From: Larkinella arboricola
GTDB lineage: Bacteria; Bacteroidota; Bacteroidia; Cytophagales; Spirosomataceae
Length of the DNA: 64,000 bases
Assembly (NCBI RefSeq): GCF_003259745.1
Contig: NZ_QLMC01000003.1
Span: forward strand, 496,001 to 560,000
Direction: 5' to 3'
The translations under genes were made by a program, and so were the position numbers. Under the pieces are notes generated by a model, which had not been told where the DNA came from, searched no databases, and saw only the letters and a program-made list of their open reading frames with translations. Positions 52,413 through 60,736 of this stretch are shown in pieces (within the stretch, counting starts at the first letter, position 1; each line of letters starts with the position of its first letter).

Positions 52413-53348
52413 TTAGTGGCCGCCTTTGGCCAAGTACGCTTCAATGTCTTTTTGAGTGATTGCCAGTTTTTTGGGGTATTTAGCTACCCAGGCTCTGAAT
52501 TCATTCTTGATTTTGTCCGACCAGTCGCCGTGAATTTCGCCAGATGGGTATTTGCTTTGCTGCAACAGAAACCGTTCAAACTCGTCGCGCAAAGCCGTCA
52601 TTTCCGAAGCCGACACCAGCCCTTCGACCAGGTGAGCCGGAATGAAAACCACCCCGTATTCGTTCGCAAACACGACATCGCCGGGCAGAACCGTCACATC
52701 TCCAACGCGGATTGGCGCGTTGATGGACGTGGGTGTCATGTCTTTGATGTACGACGGATCGTGGCCTTTCACCCAGGCGTTGAACCCTTTGGTGTCTTTC
52801 AGCTCCTGCATATCGCGGATGGAACCGTAGAAAATGACCCCTTTGCCGGTTTTGCCGTAAATGGCGTTGCCCAGGCTGGAACCAATGAGCGTTCCGTCCT
52901 TGATTTTACCGTACCCATCGGCCACATACACATCGCCTTTGGTCAGAATATCAATCGGCCAGATGTTGATACCGCCTTTCTGCGAGCGCCCCTCGGCTTT
53001 CCCGGTTTTCCGAACCAGGCTATCCAGGTCGGGGCGGGTGGGCATAAACTGCGCCGTTACCACCCGGCCGGTCATGGTTTCACCCGGTTTAAGAATGATC
53101 CAGTTTTTTTCGACCTGATTCCGGTAACCTTTATTGCCCAGATAGCCCCAGACCTGCTCCAGCGTACAATTCTGTAAGCGCTCCAGAACCAGATCCGGCA
53201 CCTTCGGACGCCCGTCCGGAAAGCGTTCACCCTGCCAGTTAGCGGTCAATGCTTTCACGTACTCGGGAGATGAGCCGACTTGTTGGGCCTGTGCCAGCAA
53301 ACTTCCCGACAGAGCGACGGCCAGCACTAGTAAAGTTTTCTTAATCAT
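52413..53348 (-). CDS. Exported RraA-family protein (pyruvate-aldolase-like), first of a tandem pair
   Basis: A 311-residue paralogue of the downstream protein, alike throughout: shared ERFPDGRPK near 41-49, TKGDVYVADGYGKI, GTLIGSSLGNAI and the core YGSIRDMQEL with Arg178-Asp179. A signal peptide (about 1-22, ending AQAQ) exports it. The pair probably arose by tandem duplication and may form a mixed or alternative-specificity aldolase. It starts the leftward operon, divergent from the enolase-superfamily gene across 294 bases of AT-rich DNA in which I recognise no promoter with confidence. Confidence 0.82.
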   Translation of the reverse strand: MIKKTLLVLAVALSGSLLAQAQQVGSSPEYVKALTANWQGERFPDGRPKVPDLVLERLQNCTLEQVWGYLGNKGYRNQVEKNWIILKPGETMTGRVVTAQFMPTRPDLDSLVRKTGKAEGRSQKGGINIWPIDILTKGDVYVADGYGKIKDGTLIGSSLGNAIYGKTGKGVIFYGSIRDMQELKDTKGFNAWVKGHDPSYIKDMTPTSINAPIRVGDVTVLPGDVVFANEYGVVFIPAHLVEGLVSASEMTALRDEFERFLLQQSKYPSGEIHGDWSDKIKNEFRAWVAKYPKKLAITQKDIEAYLAKGGH

Positions 53349-53642
53349 TGCTTTATAAGGGTAAGGATGGCTAATCAGCGAAATTATACTCTTACATACG
53401 TTGATAAAAATGAAAAATAGGCCTCTTCTCCCTTTACGGAGCCGTTGACAGCATCAAAAAGGCAATCGGCTGGGTAAAATACTGACAGAAGTTGGATTTA
53501 GAAAAAAATAGATCTCCTCAGCCGGAAAGTAAGCTTTTTTATTATCTTTCCAAACAAATTGAATTATATCAAGACGCAATACAACTATTATAACCAGATA
53601 TCGCTTGGGCATCTTATCCAAATCCCTAAATTCCGTTAAAGC

Positions 53643-55115
53643 ATGAAGAAAGTTCAACATCTACTTGAGTGGCTTAAAAAGCATCCCGCCCCGACAGCGG
53701 CCAGCCAGCCGTCCATCGAACCATCAACCGGGGTCGACCGGCGTAACTTCCTTCGCAATTCGGCGCTGGGCGGTTTGTCGCTCGGCCTGATGTTTGACGG
53801 CAAACCGGAGCGCGAGATGGAGTATATTACGCAGAAAGTCAAGCGGGATTCAAAGCCGTCGGAACTGAAAATCACGGACCTGCGGGTAGCGGTTTTGCAG
53901 GGTGTACCCTTTTCCAGCCCCATCATCCGGATCGACACAAACCAGGGCCTGGTGGGCTGGGGTGAAGTACGCGATGGTGCCAGTCCCAATTATGCCCTGA
54001 TGCTGAAAAGCCGTCTGCTGGGTAAAAACCCGTGCAATGTCGAGAAGATTTTCAAAGAAATTCGCCAGTTTGCCGGACACAGCCGGGCCGCCGGTGGGGT
54101 CTGCGGGGTTGAAATGGCGTTGTGGGATCTGGCCGGGAAAGCCTACAATGTACCGGCTTATCAGTTGCTGGGCGGAAAATACCGGGATTACATCCGGCTC
54201 TACGCCGACACGCCCGAAGGCCGGGACTACGACGAGTTTGCCAAACACATGGTTCGGCGCCGGGATCAGGGATATACGTTCCTGAAAATGGACTTCGGCA
54301 TCGGGATGCTGGCCGACACGCCGGGTATGCTGGTGGGCGCTAAAAACTGGAGCGTCAAACAGCAGTGGAACGATGCCAAGCCGGGCATGATGGGAAATTA
54401 CGCCCTGACGAAACACCCGTTTACCCGGATTCAGGTCACCTCAAAAGGGATTGATACGCTGGCGAAACACGTTGGCCGGGTACGGGATATTGTTGGCTAT
54501 GACACGCCTTTATCAGCTGACCACTTCGGACACTTTGACGTTAATACCGCCATTCAGATCGGAAAAGCGATGGAACCGTTCCGGCTGGCCTGGCTCGAAG
54601 ACCTCGTTCCGTGGTTTTACACCGATCAGTGGAAACAGATTTCCGACGCCATCGATACACCGACGCTGACGGGTGAGGATATTTTCGGCAAAAAGGAATT
54701 TATCAAACTCATCGACGCCAACGCCATCGACATGATCCACCCGGATCTGGCTTCGTCGGGCGGTCTGCTGGAAACCAAGAAGATTGGGGATTATGCCGAA
54801 GAAGCCGGTATTCCGATGGCCATGCACTTTGCGGGTTCACCAATCTGTATGATGGCTAATATCCACTGTGCGGCTGCTACCGAAAATTTCGTTGCCCTCG
54901 AACACCACGGGGTTGACGTGGAAGGCTGGGAAGATATCGTAACCGGCATTAAACCGATTGTTGAGAAAGGTTTCGTAAAAGTACCCGATAAGCCGGGTTT
55001 GGGTGTTGAACTGAACGAAGAAGTGGCTAAGAAATTCCTGAAGAAAGGGGCCACCTGGTTTGCACCCACCGAAATCTGGAACACCCGCGACTCCGCCGAC
55101 CGCGAATGGAGCTAA
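53643..55115 (+). CDS. Tat-exported enolase-superfamily (mandelate racemase/dehydratase-type) enzyme
   Basis: A 490-residue enzyme with a twin-arginine signal (VDRRNFLRNSALGGLSLGL, about 31-49) after a 30-residue leader, so it is exported folded. The enolase-superfamily core begins near 75: capping domain, KMDFG with Lys215, metal ligands Asp293 (SADHFG), Glu319 (WLEDLVPW) and Glu345 (TGEDIFG), and His395 (AMHFAGSP). The set of three acids, a lysine and a late histidine fits acid-sugar dehydratases or racemases of the mandelate racemase group. The substrate is unknown. It diverges from two exported RraA-type genes. Confidence 0.85.
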   Translation: MKKVQHLLEWLKKHPAPTAASQPSIEPSTGVDRRNFLRNSALGGLSLGLMFDGKPEREMEYITQKVKRDSKPSELKITDLRVAVLQGVPFSSPIIRIDTNQGLVGWGEVRDGASPNYALMLKSRLLGKNPCNVEKIFKEIRQFAGHSRAAGGVCGVEMALWDLAGKAYNVPAYQLLGGKYRDYIRLYADTPEGRDYDEFAKHMVRRRDQGYTFLKMDFGIGMLADTPGMLVGAKNWSVKQQWNDAKPGMMGNYALTKHPFTRIQVTSKGIDTLAKHVGRVRDIVGYDTPLSADHFGHFDVNTAIQIGKAMEPFRLAWLEDLVPWFYTDQWKQISDAIDTPTLTGEDIFGKKEFIKLIDANAIDMIHPDLASSGGLLETKKIGDYAEEAGIPMAMHFAGSPICMMANIHCAAATENFVALEHHGVDVEGWEDIVTGIKPIVEKGFVKVPDKPGLGVELNEEVAKKFLKKGATWFAPTEIWNTRDSADREWS

Positions 55116-55123
55116 AAGGAGTG

Positions 55124-55193
55124 AAGAATTAAAAGTGAAGAGTTAAAGTGCGCCAGCCAACTCATCACTCTTAACTCTTCACTTTTAATTCTT
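55124..55193. terminator. Long AG/CT-rich hairpin with 23-bp perfect arms
   Basis: Left arm 55124-55146 (AAGAATTAAAAGTGAAGAGTTAA in parts AAGAATTAAAAG and TGAAGAGTTAA) and perfect complement at 55171-55193 with a 24-base loop. It lies between convergent genes, and the right arm overlaps the stop and last codons of the minus-strand transglutaminase gene, so the hairpin is part of that gene's coding sequence. Confidence 0.75.
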
Positions 55194-57086
55194 GAGCAGG
55201 ATTTGCATTCGGTCGGCTTTGGCTATTTTGCGCCGAAAATCCACATATTCCGTGTAAAACTCCGGCGCATACCGTCCCGCTTCCATAACCAGCCGGCGAA
55301 TGTATTTCACGGTATTTCCTTCCACCTTGGCCGATGCCTGATAGGTTCCGAAACGCGATGTAAACTGCACCGGTTCGAATACGTATTCAACGGCCAGCCC
55401 GGTCGGCAACTGATACGTGATGGTATCGGTATCCAGATAACTGGTGGTCAACTGAAATTCCGCCGTACGACGATCGGTTTGCATCGGCAGCGTTTGATTC
55501 GAAGTGAGTTGATTCGGGACCAAAAACAGGCGGTTGCCACTGCGGGTGCCACACGTTGGAACCTGAATGCTCAGGCGTTCGACAATGGTTGGTAGCGTGT
55601 TCTTCTGCTCCTGAAAGGAGAATGATGAAATTGTAAAATTAGGAATGGTGAATTGCCGGTAGAGCCACTGCCGCTGATCGTCGGGACTAGCCGTTCGCAT
55701 CACCGATTCGACTCCTTCCGACTGAATACCGGTATACACGGTGTTAACCTCAAACGTTGCCTTGCCGGATGCGTCAAGCCGGGCCGTAGCCGAGCGGTTT
55801 TGCCGGTTATCACCCGGGCGATACACCGGTGTCCGTACCAGCTTTCCGCCCTCGGGCGTCAACAGCAGAACGTGGCGGTTGTCCGTAAAACTGCCCACGT
55901 AACCAGCCGGTGCGTGCGAATCGGTGCATTCCAGCCAGACGGTATCCTTCGCTAGCGGGACACACAGAATCATGTGGTTGAAGCGTAAGGCGGGAAAATC
56001 AGACTCTACATCGGTTCGCTGCCGGCCTGCCGATACTAACGCCCAATATGACGGGATGTCAACGGCTTTCAGCAGGGCATAGGTGTAATTAGACAACGCT
56101 TTACAGTCGCCGTAGCCTTTCTCGGCCACCACCGAAGCCGGAAACGTTTGCCAGCCCCCAATGCCCAGCTGGATACTGACGTAGCGCGTATGCTGCTGCA
56201 CGAAACCGTAAATTTTCTGAATCTTTTTCACCACATCGGTTTCCCCGGCTACCAGTTCCAATGCCTGACGCCGGAGCGATTCCGGCAGTTGATCACGCCC
56301 TTCGTTGAGCTGATAAAGAAACCGGCCCAACTCCTGCCAGGTTTGCATACGGCCTTTGCGGGCTTCCAGTTCAAACGCATCGGGAGCCGTTAAAACGCCG
56401 GGCCCCAGGTTCGTGTAGTAGGGGGCCTGCGGCTCCCGTTCATGCACTTTCTGTCGCTTCAACTGCCAGGTATATACGCGCCCAGCCGGATTATCCACCA
56501 TTTCGGGCGCGGCCAGTTGGTTCAGGGTTTTATACCGCAACGTCTGTCCGACTGGCATCATTACCTGAAACCGGGCTGATTCCAGAGCCAGCTTGTCGTC
56601 GCTCTGCGGAAACCAAGCCGGATACGACATGGTGTTGCGTGTGGTGGTTTCGTACCGAAACTCAACCGTGAACGGATAGTCGGCATAGGTAAACTGAGCC
56701 GATTTGACCCGATTATCTTCGAACAGGGAAAAATCACTAATCGAACTCAGGTCTCTGATGTCGCTGCGTTTCAGCCGCCGAATGACCTTCCCTGCCGCAT
56801 TGTATAGGGTTCCTTCGATATTACTTACTTTTGAAAGCTTATCGTAAGGCACTTCCAGTGTCGTATACGAGTGTCCTTCTTCATTCAGAATGGTCACGGC
56901 ATAATGCACGGTTTCAACCGCTTCGGCAGGGGTCTTCACCTGGAAAGTATGCTCATAAACCCGCATTACCCCAGCAGCACCCACCGACAGATTAGCGGGA
57001 ATGGCAGCCACGGAAAAAGGTTCTGCCGCCCAGGCGGTCAGGCTCAGCAGCCAGCCGCCAACCAAACCATACCAACGCTTATTCAT
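55185..57086 (-). CDS. DUF3857/transglutaminase-like periplasmic protein with intact Cys-His-Asp
   Basis: A 633-residue exported protein (signal peptide 1-20, ending AWAA). The N-terminal DUF3857 domain spans roughly 40-230. A transglutaminase-like core follows with a plausible triad: Cys328 (YGDCKALSNY), His371 (FNHMIL) and Asp389 (ECTDSH). A C-terminal DUF3858-like beta domain follows to the end. The family's reaction is unknown; peptidase or cross-linking activity is inferred from the fold. It overlaps the upstream paralogue's end by eight bases, and its own last codons lie in the terminator hairpin. Confidence 0.87.
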   Translation of the reverse strand: MNKRWYGLVGGWLLSLTAWAAEPFSVAAIPANLSVGAAGVMRVYEHTFQVKTPAEAVETVHYAVTILNEEGHSYTTLEVPYDKLSKVSNIEGTLYNAAGKVIRRLKRSDIRDLSSISDFSLFEDNRVKSAQFTYADYPFTVEFRYETTTRNTMSYPAWFPQSDDKLALESARFQVMMPVGQTLRYKTLNQLAAPEMVDNPAGRVYTWQLKRQKVHEREPQAPYYTNLGPGVLTAPDAFELEARKGRMQTWQELGRFLYQLNEGRDQLPESLRRQALELVAGETDVVKKIQKIYGFVQQHTRYVSIQLGIGGWQTFPASVVAEKGYGDCKALSNYTYALLKAVDIPSYWALVSAGRQRTDVESDFPALRFNHMILCVPLAKDTVWLECTDSHAPAGYVGSFTDNRHVLLLTPEGGKLVRTPVYRPGDNRQNRSATARLDASGKATFEVNTVYTGIQSEGVESVMRTASPDDQRQWLYRQFTIPNFTISSFSFQEQKNTLPTIVERLSIQVPTCGTRSGNRLFLVPNQLTSNQTLPMQTDRRTAEFQLTTSYLDTDTITYQLPTGLAVEYVFEPVQFTSRFGTYQASAKVEGNTVKYIRRLVMEAGRYAPEFYTEYVDFRRKIAKADRMQILLKN

Positions 57087-59040
57087 TTGATTTTTTCAGG
57101 ACAACCTGTTCGGCATGTTTGGCAATAACCTGACTGTAAAACTCCCGCAGTGTACCGTATTCGTCCGGGTTAAAGACGGCTTTATTGAAGGTTAGCCGAC
57201 TAACTACCTGTAAACTGTTTCCATTCATCTGCGTCATGAATGTAAATCGACCTGCATTACCCGGTAACACTAAGGCTACATTTTTGGGCACTTCTTCTAC
57301 CACGTATCCTTCCGGCAGCGTATAAATTGCCGCATACGATTTTTCGATGGGTACGCCCATATCGACCGGAAACCGCCGTTCGGGTGCTTTAAAAGGATTT
57401 TGCATTAAATCGGAAATAGGGAGTGGTCGCAAAAACAACCGGTTTTCAATCCGGCTTACGGCTTCCGATACCGTCACAGTTCCTTTAATGGTAAGCGGCA
57501 GATCGCTCGAATCGGCATTCTGAACATTCAGCTCACTCCATTGCCAGTCCGGATTCCGGCTTTTGACCGCTTGCCGGAATTTTTCCAGACTTACCTCGTG
57601 CAAGTGTTGTCGGCTGTCGGCGGCTGCGTATCCTGAATGGGTGATGCTAATGGTACCGTCCAACTGCGCATCTTTGCTAACCGCCAGCATAAACTGTCCG
57701 GCCTCACGCCGTTTTTCGGTTGGCGTCAGTGGAATCCAGCGGGGGCGTCGGCTGTGCACAAGCCGCCCTTCACCATTCAGACAGCGCACGGGAAGCACGC
57801 CGGCTTTCAGCCCCGATTCGCAAGCATCCAGCAGCAAATCCTTCCCCTGCCAGGGCACGGCGGCTACCACATAGTCAAATCGGGTCAGTAACGGATACTC
57901 TTTACTAAGCAGACCGTTTTGTTTCGTACTCAGAATGACGGGATACGCTTCGAGCCCCATTTCCCGCAACAATCCCACCAACATGAGGTTCAATTCCGCC
58001 ACATTACCGGTTTTGGTCTCAAACGCGTTTTTCAGGCTGTTTTTTGCCCAAATACCGCGTTGCCTGTTCCAGGTCATTACCTGACGAATAAACTTATAGG
58101 CTGCCGTTACCCGCTGTAAGGTATCCGTCGATTGCTTTTGCAGCGAAGAAGCCACCTCCTTTAGAAAGCCCGTCCGGTTGACGGCTAGCCCAAACTGACT
58201 GTCACCCAATAAAAACTTATCAAGATCTTCCCACTTTTTGGCGTAACTCTGGGGGCCTACCTGGTGCGGCAGCGACGTTCGAATAAGTTCAAACCAGACT
58301 TTAGCGCGGTAATTATCGGGTGTAGCCATAAAGTCCTCCTCGCGCAGGGCGCTCAGGTTCTTCATCACCCACCGATAATGAATGTCATTGCCCAGACGCT
58401 CACTTTTATCGACGGCCAGAGCTTCAAAGCCCTGGAAGAGAATCCGGTATTCAAAACCCGGTATAAGCGTTAAATCATACTGACTCCAGCGAACGGGTAT
58501 CTCCTTCTGAAAATCCCACTCCCGTAGTTCAAACACAAAATCGGAAGTAATCGTGTATTTAAATTCGATGATAGAGCCTTCGCGAACGTTCGGTAGGGTA
58601 AACCGTTTGACATATATATTTTCTGTCCGACGCTCTTCAAAAATGGCATCTTTGGTCAGTCGATCGGTCGTAAAGGACCCATCCGGCGATAAATTATAGG
58701 TAATTCCTTCAATACCGGATACCTGCTCCTGCAAGTCTACTCGAATATTGTGAAAAGGAATTATTACCGTAGCCTGCTCAAAGGCACTTTTCTTAAGTAT
58801 TTTAACCCGAACATGGCGTTCGTAATAAACATAATAGCCGCGGGTATCGTTTTGAGTAATATAGGACTTCCCAATATCTGATAAAACGACAGCATCCGCC
58901 GAAGAATCGGCCGGATACACTTTCATTTTCAGATCTTCCGGGTCAACGTGGCCAAATTTATCAGTCTGGCAAACTGCATAAAAGGAGATAAAAGAAAAGG
59001 CGAAAGCCAATCCGCGTCTGACAAAGCGGAAAAAGATCAT
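57079..59040 (-). CDS. DUF3857/transglutaminase-like protein, catalytic cysteine absent
   Basis: A 653-residue exported protein (signal about 1-24) with the same layout as its downstream paralogue. DUF3857 is recognisable as RGYYVYYERHVRVKIL ... FTLPNVREGSIIEFKYTI. In the transglutaminase core the cysteine position is Val347 (GNVAELN) and the histidine position is Tyr390 (FDYVVA), while Asp405 remains (LLLDACES). It is therefore probably non-catalytic, perhaps a structural or binding partner of the catalytic copy whose start overlaps its stop by eight bases. Confidence 0.87.
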   Translation of the reverse strand: MIFFRFVRRGLAFAFSFISFYAVCQTDKFGHVDPEDLKMKVYPADSSADAVVLSDIGKSYITQNDTRGYYVYYERHVRVKILKKSAFEQATVIIPFHNIRVDLQEQVSGIEGITYNLSPDGSFTTDRLTKDAIFEERRTENIYVKRFTLPNVREGSIIEFKYTITSDFVFELREWDFQKEIPVRWSQYDLTLIPGFEYRILFQGFEALAVDKSERLGNDIHYRWVMKNLSALREEDFMATPDNYRAKVWFELIRTSLPHQVGPQSYAKKWEDLDKFLLGDSQFGLAVNRTGFLKEVASSLQKQSTDTLQRVTAAYKFIRQVMTWNRQRGIWAKNSLKNAFETKTGNVAELNLMLVGLLREMGLEAYPVILSTKQNGLLSKEYPLLTRFDYVVAAVPWQGKDLLLDACESGLKAGVLPVRCLNGEGRLVHSRRPRWIPLTPTEKRREAGQFMLAVSKDAQLDGTISITHSGYAAADSRQHLHEVSLEKFRQAVKSRNPDWQWSELNVQNADSSDLPLTIKGTVTVSEAVSRIENRLFLRPLPISDLMQNPFKAPERRFPVDMGVPIEKSYAAIYTLPEGYVVEEVPKNVALVLPGNAGRFTFMTQMNGNSLQVVSRLTFNKAVFNPDEYGTLREFYSQVIAKHAEQVVLKKSNE

Positions 59041-59101
59041 ACAAGTACGGTATTTTTACTCAAAATTTCCGCAAGCTACAAATTAACCTAGTATGAAGCA
59101 A

Positions 59102-59722
59102 TCACTTCTTGCCGGCAAACTGTTTTTCACCGGCTTCAATGCTCACCGTCAAGTGATTTTCTTTGGGCGGAATCGGGCAGGCGTATCCGTCGCTATAAGC
59201 ACAATAGGGGTTGTAGGCCTTATTGAAATCAAGTAGTACTTTTCCGTCTTTTATAGTACCCACGCGCAAGTCCATGTAACGGCCTCCACCATAAGTTGAT
59301 TGACCGTTCGTGGCATCTTTAAAAGGCAGAAATAAATAATCGCGGTATTGCGGCAGTTGAGCCAGTTGCAGGCTGCGGTAGAGCGTCAATTCGTACGGTT
59401 TTCCTTTTAGGCGAAAGGTCAGTACGGCATATTTAACATACGTCTTTTTTTTACCGTCGTAGGTAGGTAATTCAAAAGGTTCAGCCTGGGGAGTTCGCTG
59501 CACTGTGGCTTCGATTCGGTACGTCGAATCAGGCTCAAAAAAGCGCAGGTTTTGGAGATCGTCTTTTTTTAATGGGCTGGTCGAAGATTTCAGGAAATCC
59601 GCCTTATATTCTTCGCGGTGGGCGGCAATTTGGTGGGCATACGGTATTTGAGAAAAGCCGGAATGGCTCATTAATAAGGTAAGCAACATTCCGGCAATTC
59701 GCTGTTTATTCTTCTGATTCAT
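59102..59722 (-). CDS. Exported DUF1684-family protein
   Basis: A 206-residue protein; the ATG at 59722 gives MNQKNKQRIAGMLLTLLMSHSGFSQ, a signal peptide. The mature region carries the DUF1684 hallmark YGGGRYMDLRVG ... LLDFNKAYNPYCAYSDGYACPIPPKENHLTVSIEAGEK, with conserved Asp, Asn, Tyr, Cys and Glu. The function of DUF1684 is unknown. The start overlaps the upstream gene by 17 bases, so the two are probably coupled; a frame from 59794 would lie deeper in that gene and lacks a signal peptide. It is followed by the DUF3857 pair after 61 bases. Confidence 0.85.
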   Translation of the reverse strand: MNQKNKQRIAGMLLTLLMSHSGFSQIPYAHQIAAHREEYKADFLKSSTSPLKKDDLQNLRFFEPDSTYRIEATVQRTPQAEPFELPTYDGKKKTYVKYAVLTFRLKGKPYELTLYRSLQLAQLPQYRDYLFLPFKDATNGQSTYGGGRYMDLRVGTIKDGKVLLDFNKAYNPYCAYSDGYACPIPPKENHLTVSIEAGEKQFAGKK

Positions 59723-60158
59723 CAGACGCACCAGTCCGTGGTGTTTGCTGATCAGATACCAGTTCAAACCCTGATATATTGTCGCCAAAATCATACGGCT
59801 TGATCGTGAATGTATATTCCTGATCCTGAAAATTAAGACCTATTTTCTGAAGTACGCCTTTCAACGGAATAGAATATCCCCGGCCCGTTTTGGCTAACTC
59901 AAACGCTTCAGAGTCACCTTGTTGAGTGGGCATTAAATATAATGCTTTTACGCCTTTCCGACGATTAACGGTCCCCACTTTATAATACGGTTTTGTAGGG
60001 TCAATGTTAAGCCCTTCCATTAATTTTTGAGGAAAAGCTAACCGTCCGGTTTTAGTTACAGAAGTCGAAAAGGTGGTCTCTTTCTGAGCTACTTTGGGTG
60101 CTTCATCTGAATTATCTTCCGGAGAAAAGAAGCGAATTTTGTCTGGTTTTACTTTCAT
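59706..60158 (-). CDS. Hypothetical protein, possible SpoVT/AbrB-like fold
   Basis: A 150-residue cytosolic protein from the ATG at 60158 (MKVKPDKIRFFSPEDNSDE); the frame to 60188 adds ten residues. Residues about 25-75 (TSVTKTGRLAFPQKLMEGLNI ... YYKVGTVN) resemble the AbrB swapped-hairpin pattern of a lysine/glycine start and an FPQKLMEGL helix, and the later AKTGRGYSIPLKGVLQKIGLN looks like a second copy. Such folds bind DNA or toxins. I cannot confirm homology. It lies at the boundary of an AT-rich tract, overlapping DUF1684. Confidence 0.6.
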   Translation of the reverse strand: MKVKPDKIRFFSPEDNSDEAPKVAQKETTFSTSVTKTGRLAFPQKLMEGLNIDPTKPYYKVGTVNRRKGVKALYLMPTQQGDSEAFELAKTGRGYSIPLKGVLQKIGLNFQDQEYTFTIKPYDFGDNISGFELVSDQQTPRTGASDESEE

Positions 60159-60188
60159 TGGGTGTGTCAAAAAAATGTTTATGTGCAA

Positions 60189-60690
60189 AACTATTAATTC
60201 TAAATTAATAATCGGTTTTTTAATTTAAAATTAATCGGGAGAATACTGGTCTTAAATACATATTTTAATTTAAACCTACCTTTAATTAGCTACCAGTTCT
60301 AAAGAAAAGTAAACTTAAAGCACCCCTCCTCGTCTTATCAAAATTCATATAAAGTCTTAAAATCTCTACAAAAATTGATTACCTGGAAAGGCTACTTTAT
60401 AAATTATAATTATTATAGGAACGCTACGCTGGGTGTATTATTTTAACTTATAATTTCTACAATTTAAATTACATCTATTGTTGTCGCAGCAAATCTCAAC
60501 CTATTAGCACCCATTTACTCGTATATGATCCAGACACTACTCCAGCAAGGGAATATATACTTGCTAACAAATAATGTTCCAAAAATAAATTGGCCTTTCA
60601 AATCATGGTCAGGCCAAACAGCATATGTGGTTTTGATACTTCCTGGCGATTCTATAAACTTTCAGATAAATAGCTAGTTGTAATAGAACG
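60189..60690. other. AT-rich gap, largely featureless
   Basis: About 500 bases of clearly lower GC than the neighbours. Apart from the 50-codon frame at 60525-60677 I see no gene or inverted repeat of note. A run of T-rich and A-rich stretches at 60200-60240 and 60360-60480 gives no assignable signal. Confidence 0.4.
60525..60677 (+). CDS. Candidate 50-residue small protein (weak)
   Basis: ATG at 60525, TAG at 60675-60677. The product (MIQTLLQQGNIYLLTNN... to GDSINFQINS) has a protein-like mix of beta-forming residues and a PFKSWSGQTAYVV stretch. The frame is open for a further 19 codons upstream without another start, so it could be a relic of a larger gene. No family recognised and no promoter seen. 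Confidence 0.22.
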   Translation: MIQTLLQQGNIYLLTNNVPKINWPFKSWSGQTAYVVLILPGDSINFQINS

Positions 60691-60720
60691 TTGTCGATAA
60701 AACGTATCTTATTATCTTTA
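60691..60720 (+). promoter_or_regulatory. Candidate promoter of the DUF4142 gene
   Basis: TTG at 60691-60693 and TATCTTTA at 60713-60720, separated by 19 bases, one base short of the TAnnTTTG consensus. The start codon is 17 bases further on, so the leader would be short. Confidence 0.5.
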
Positions 60721-60736
60721 ACAAAACTCAACAATC

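Noticed and set aside
53454-53660. 68-codon minus-strand frame between the RraA and enolase-superfamily genes
   Set aside because: It overlaps the start of the enolase-superfamily gene, has no conserved motif and occupies what must be the shared promoter region.
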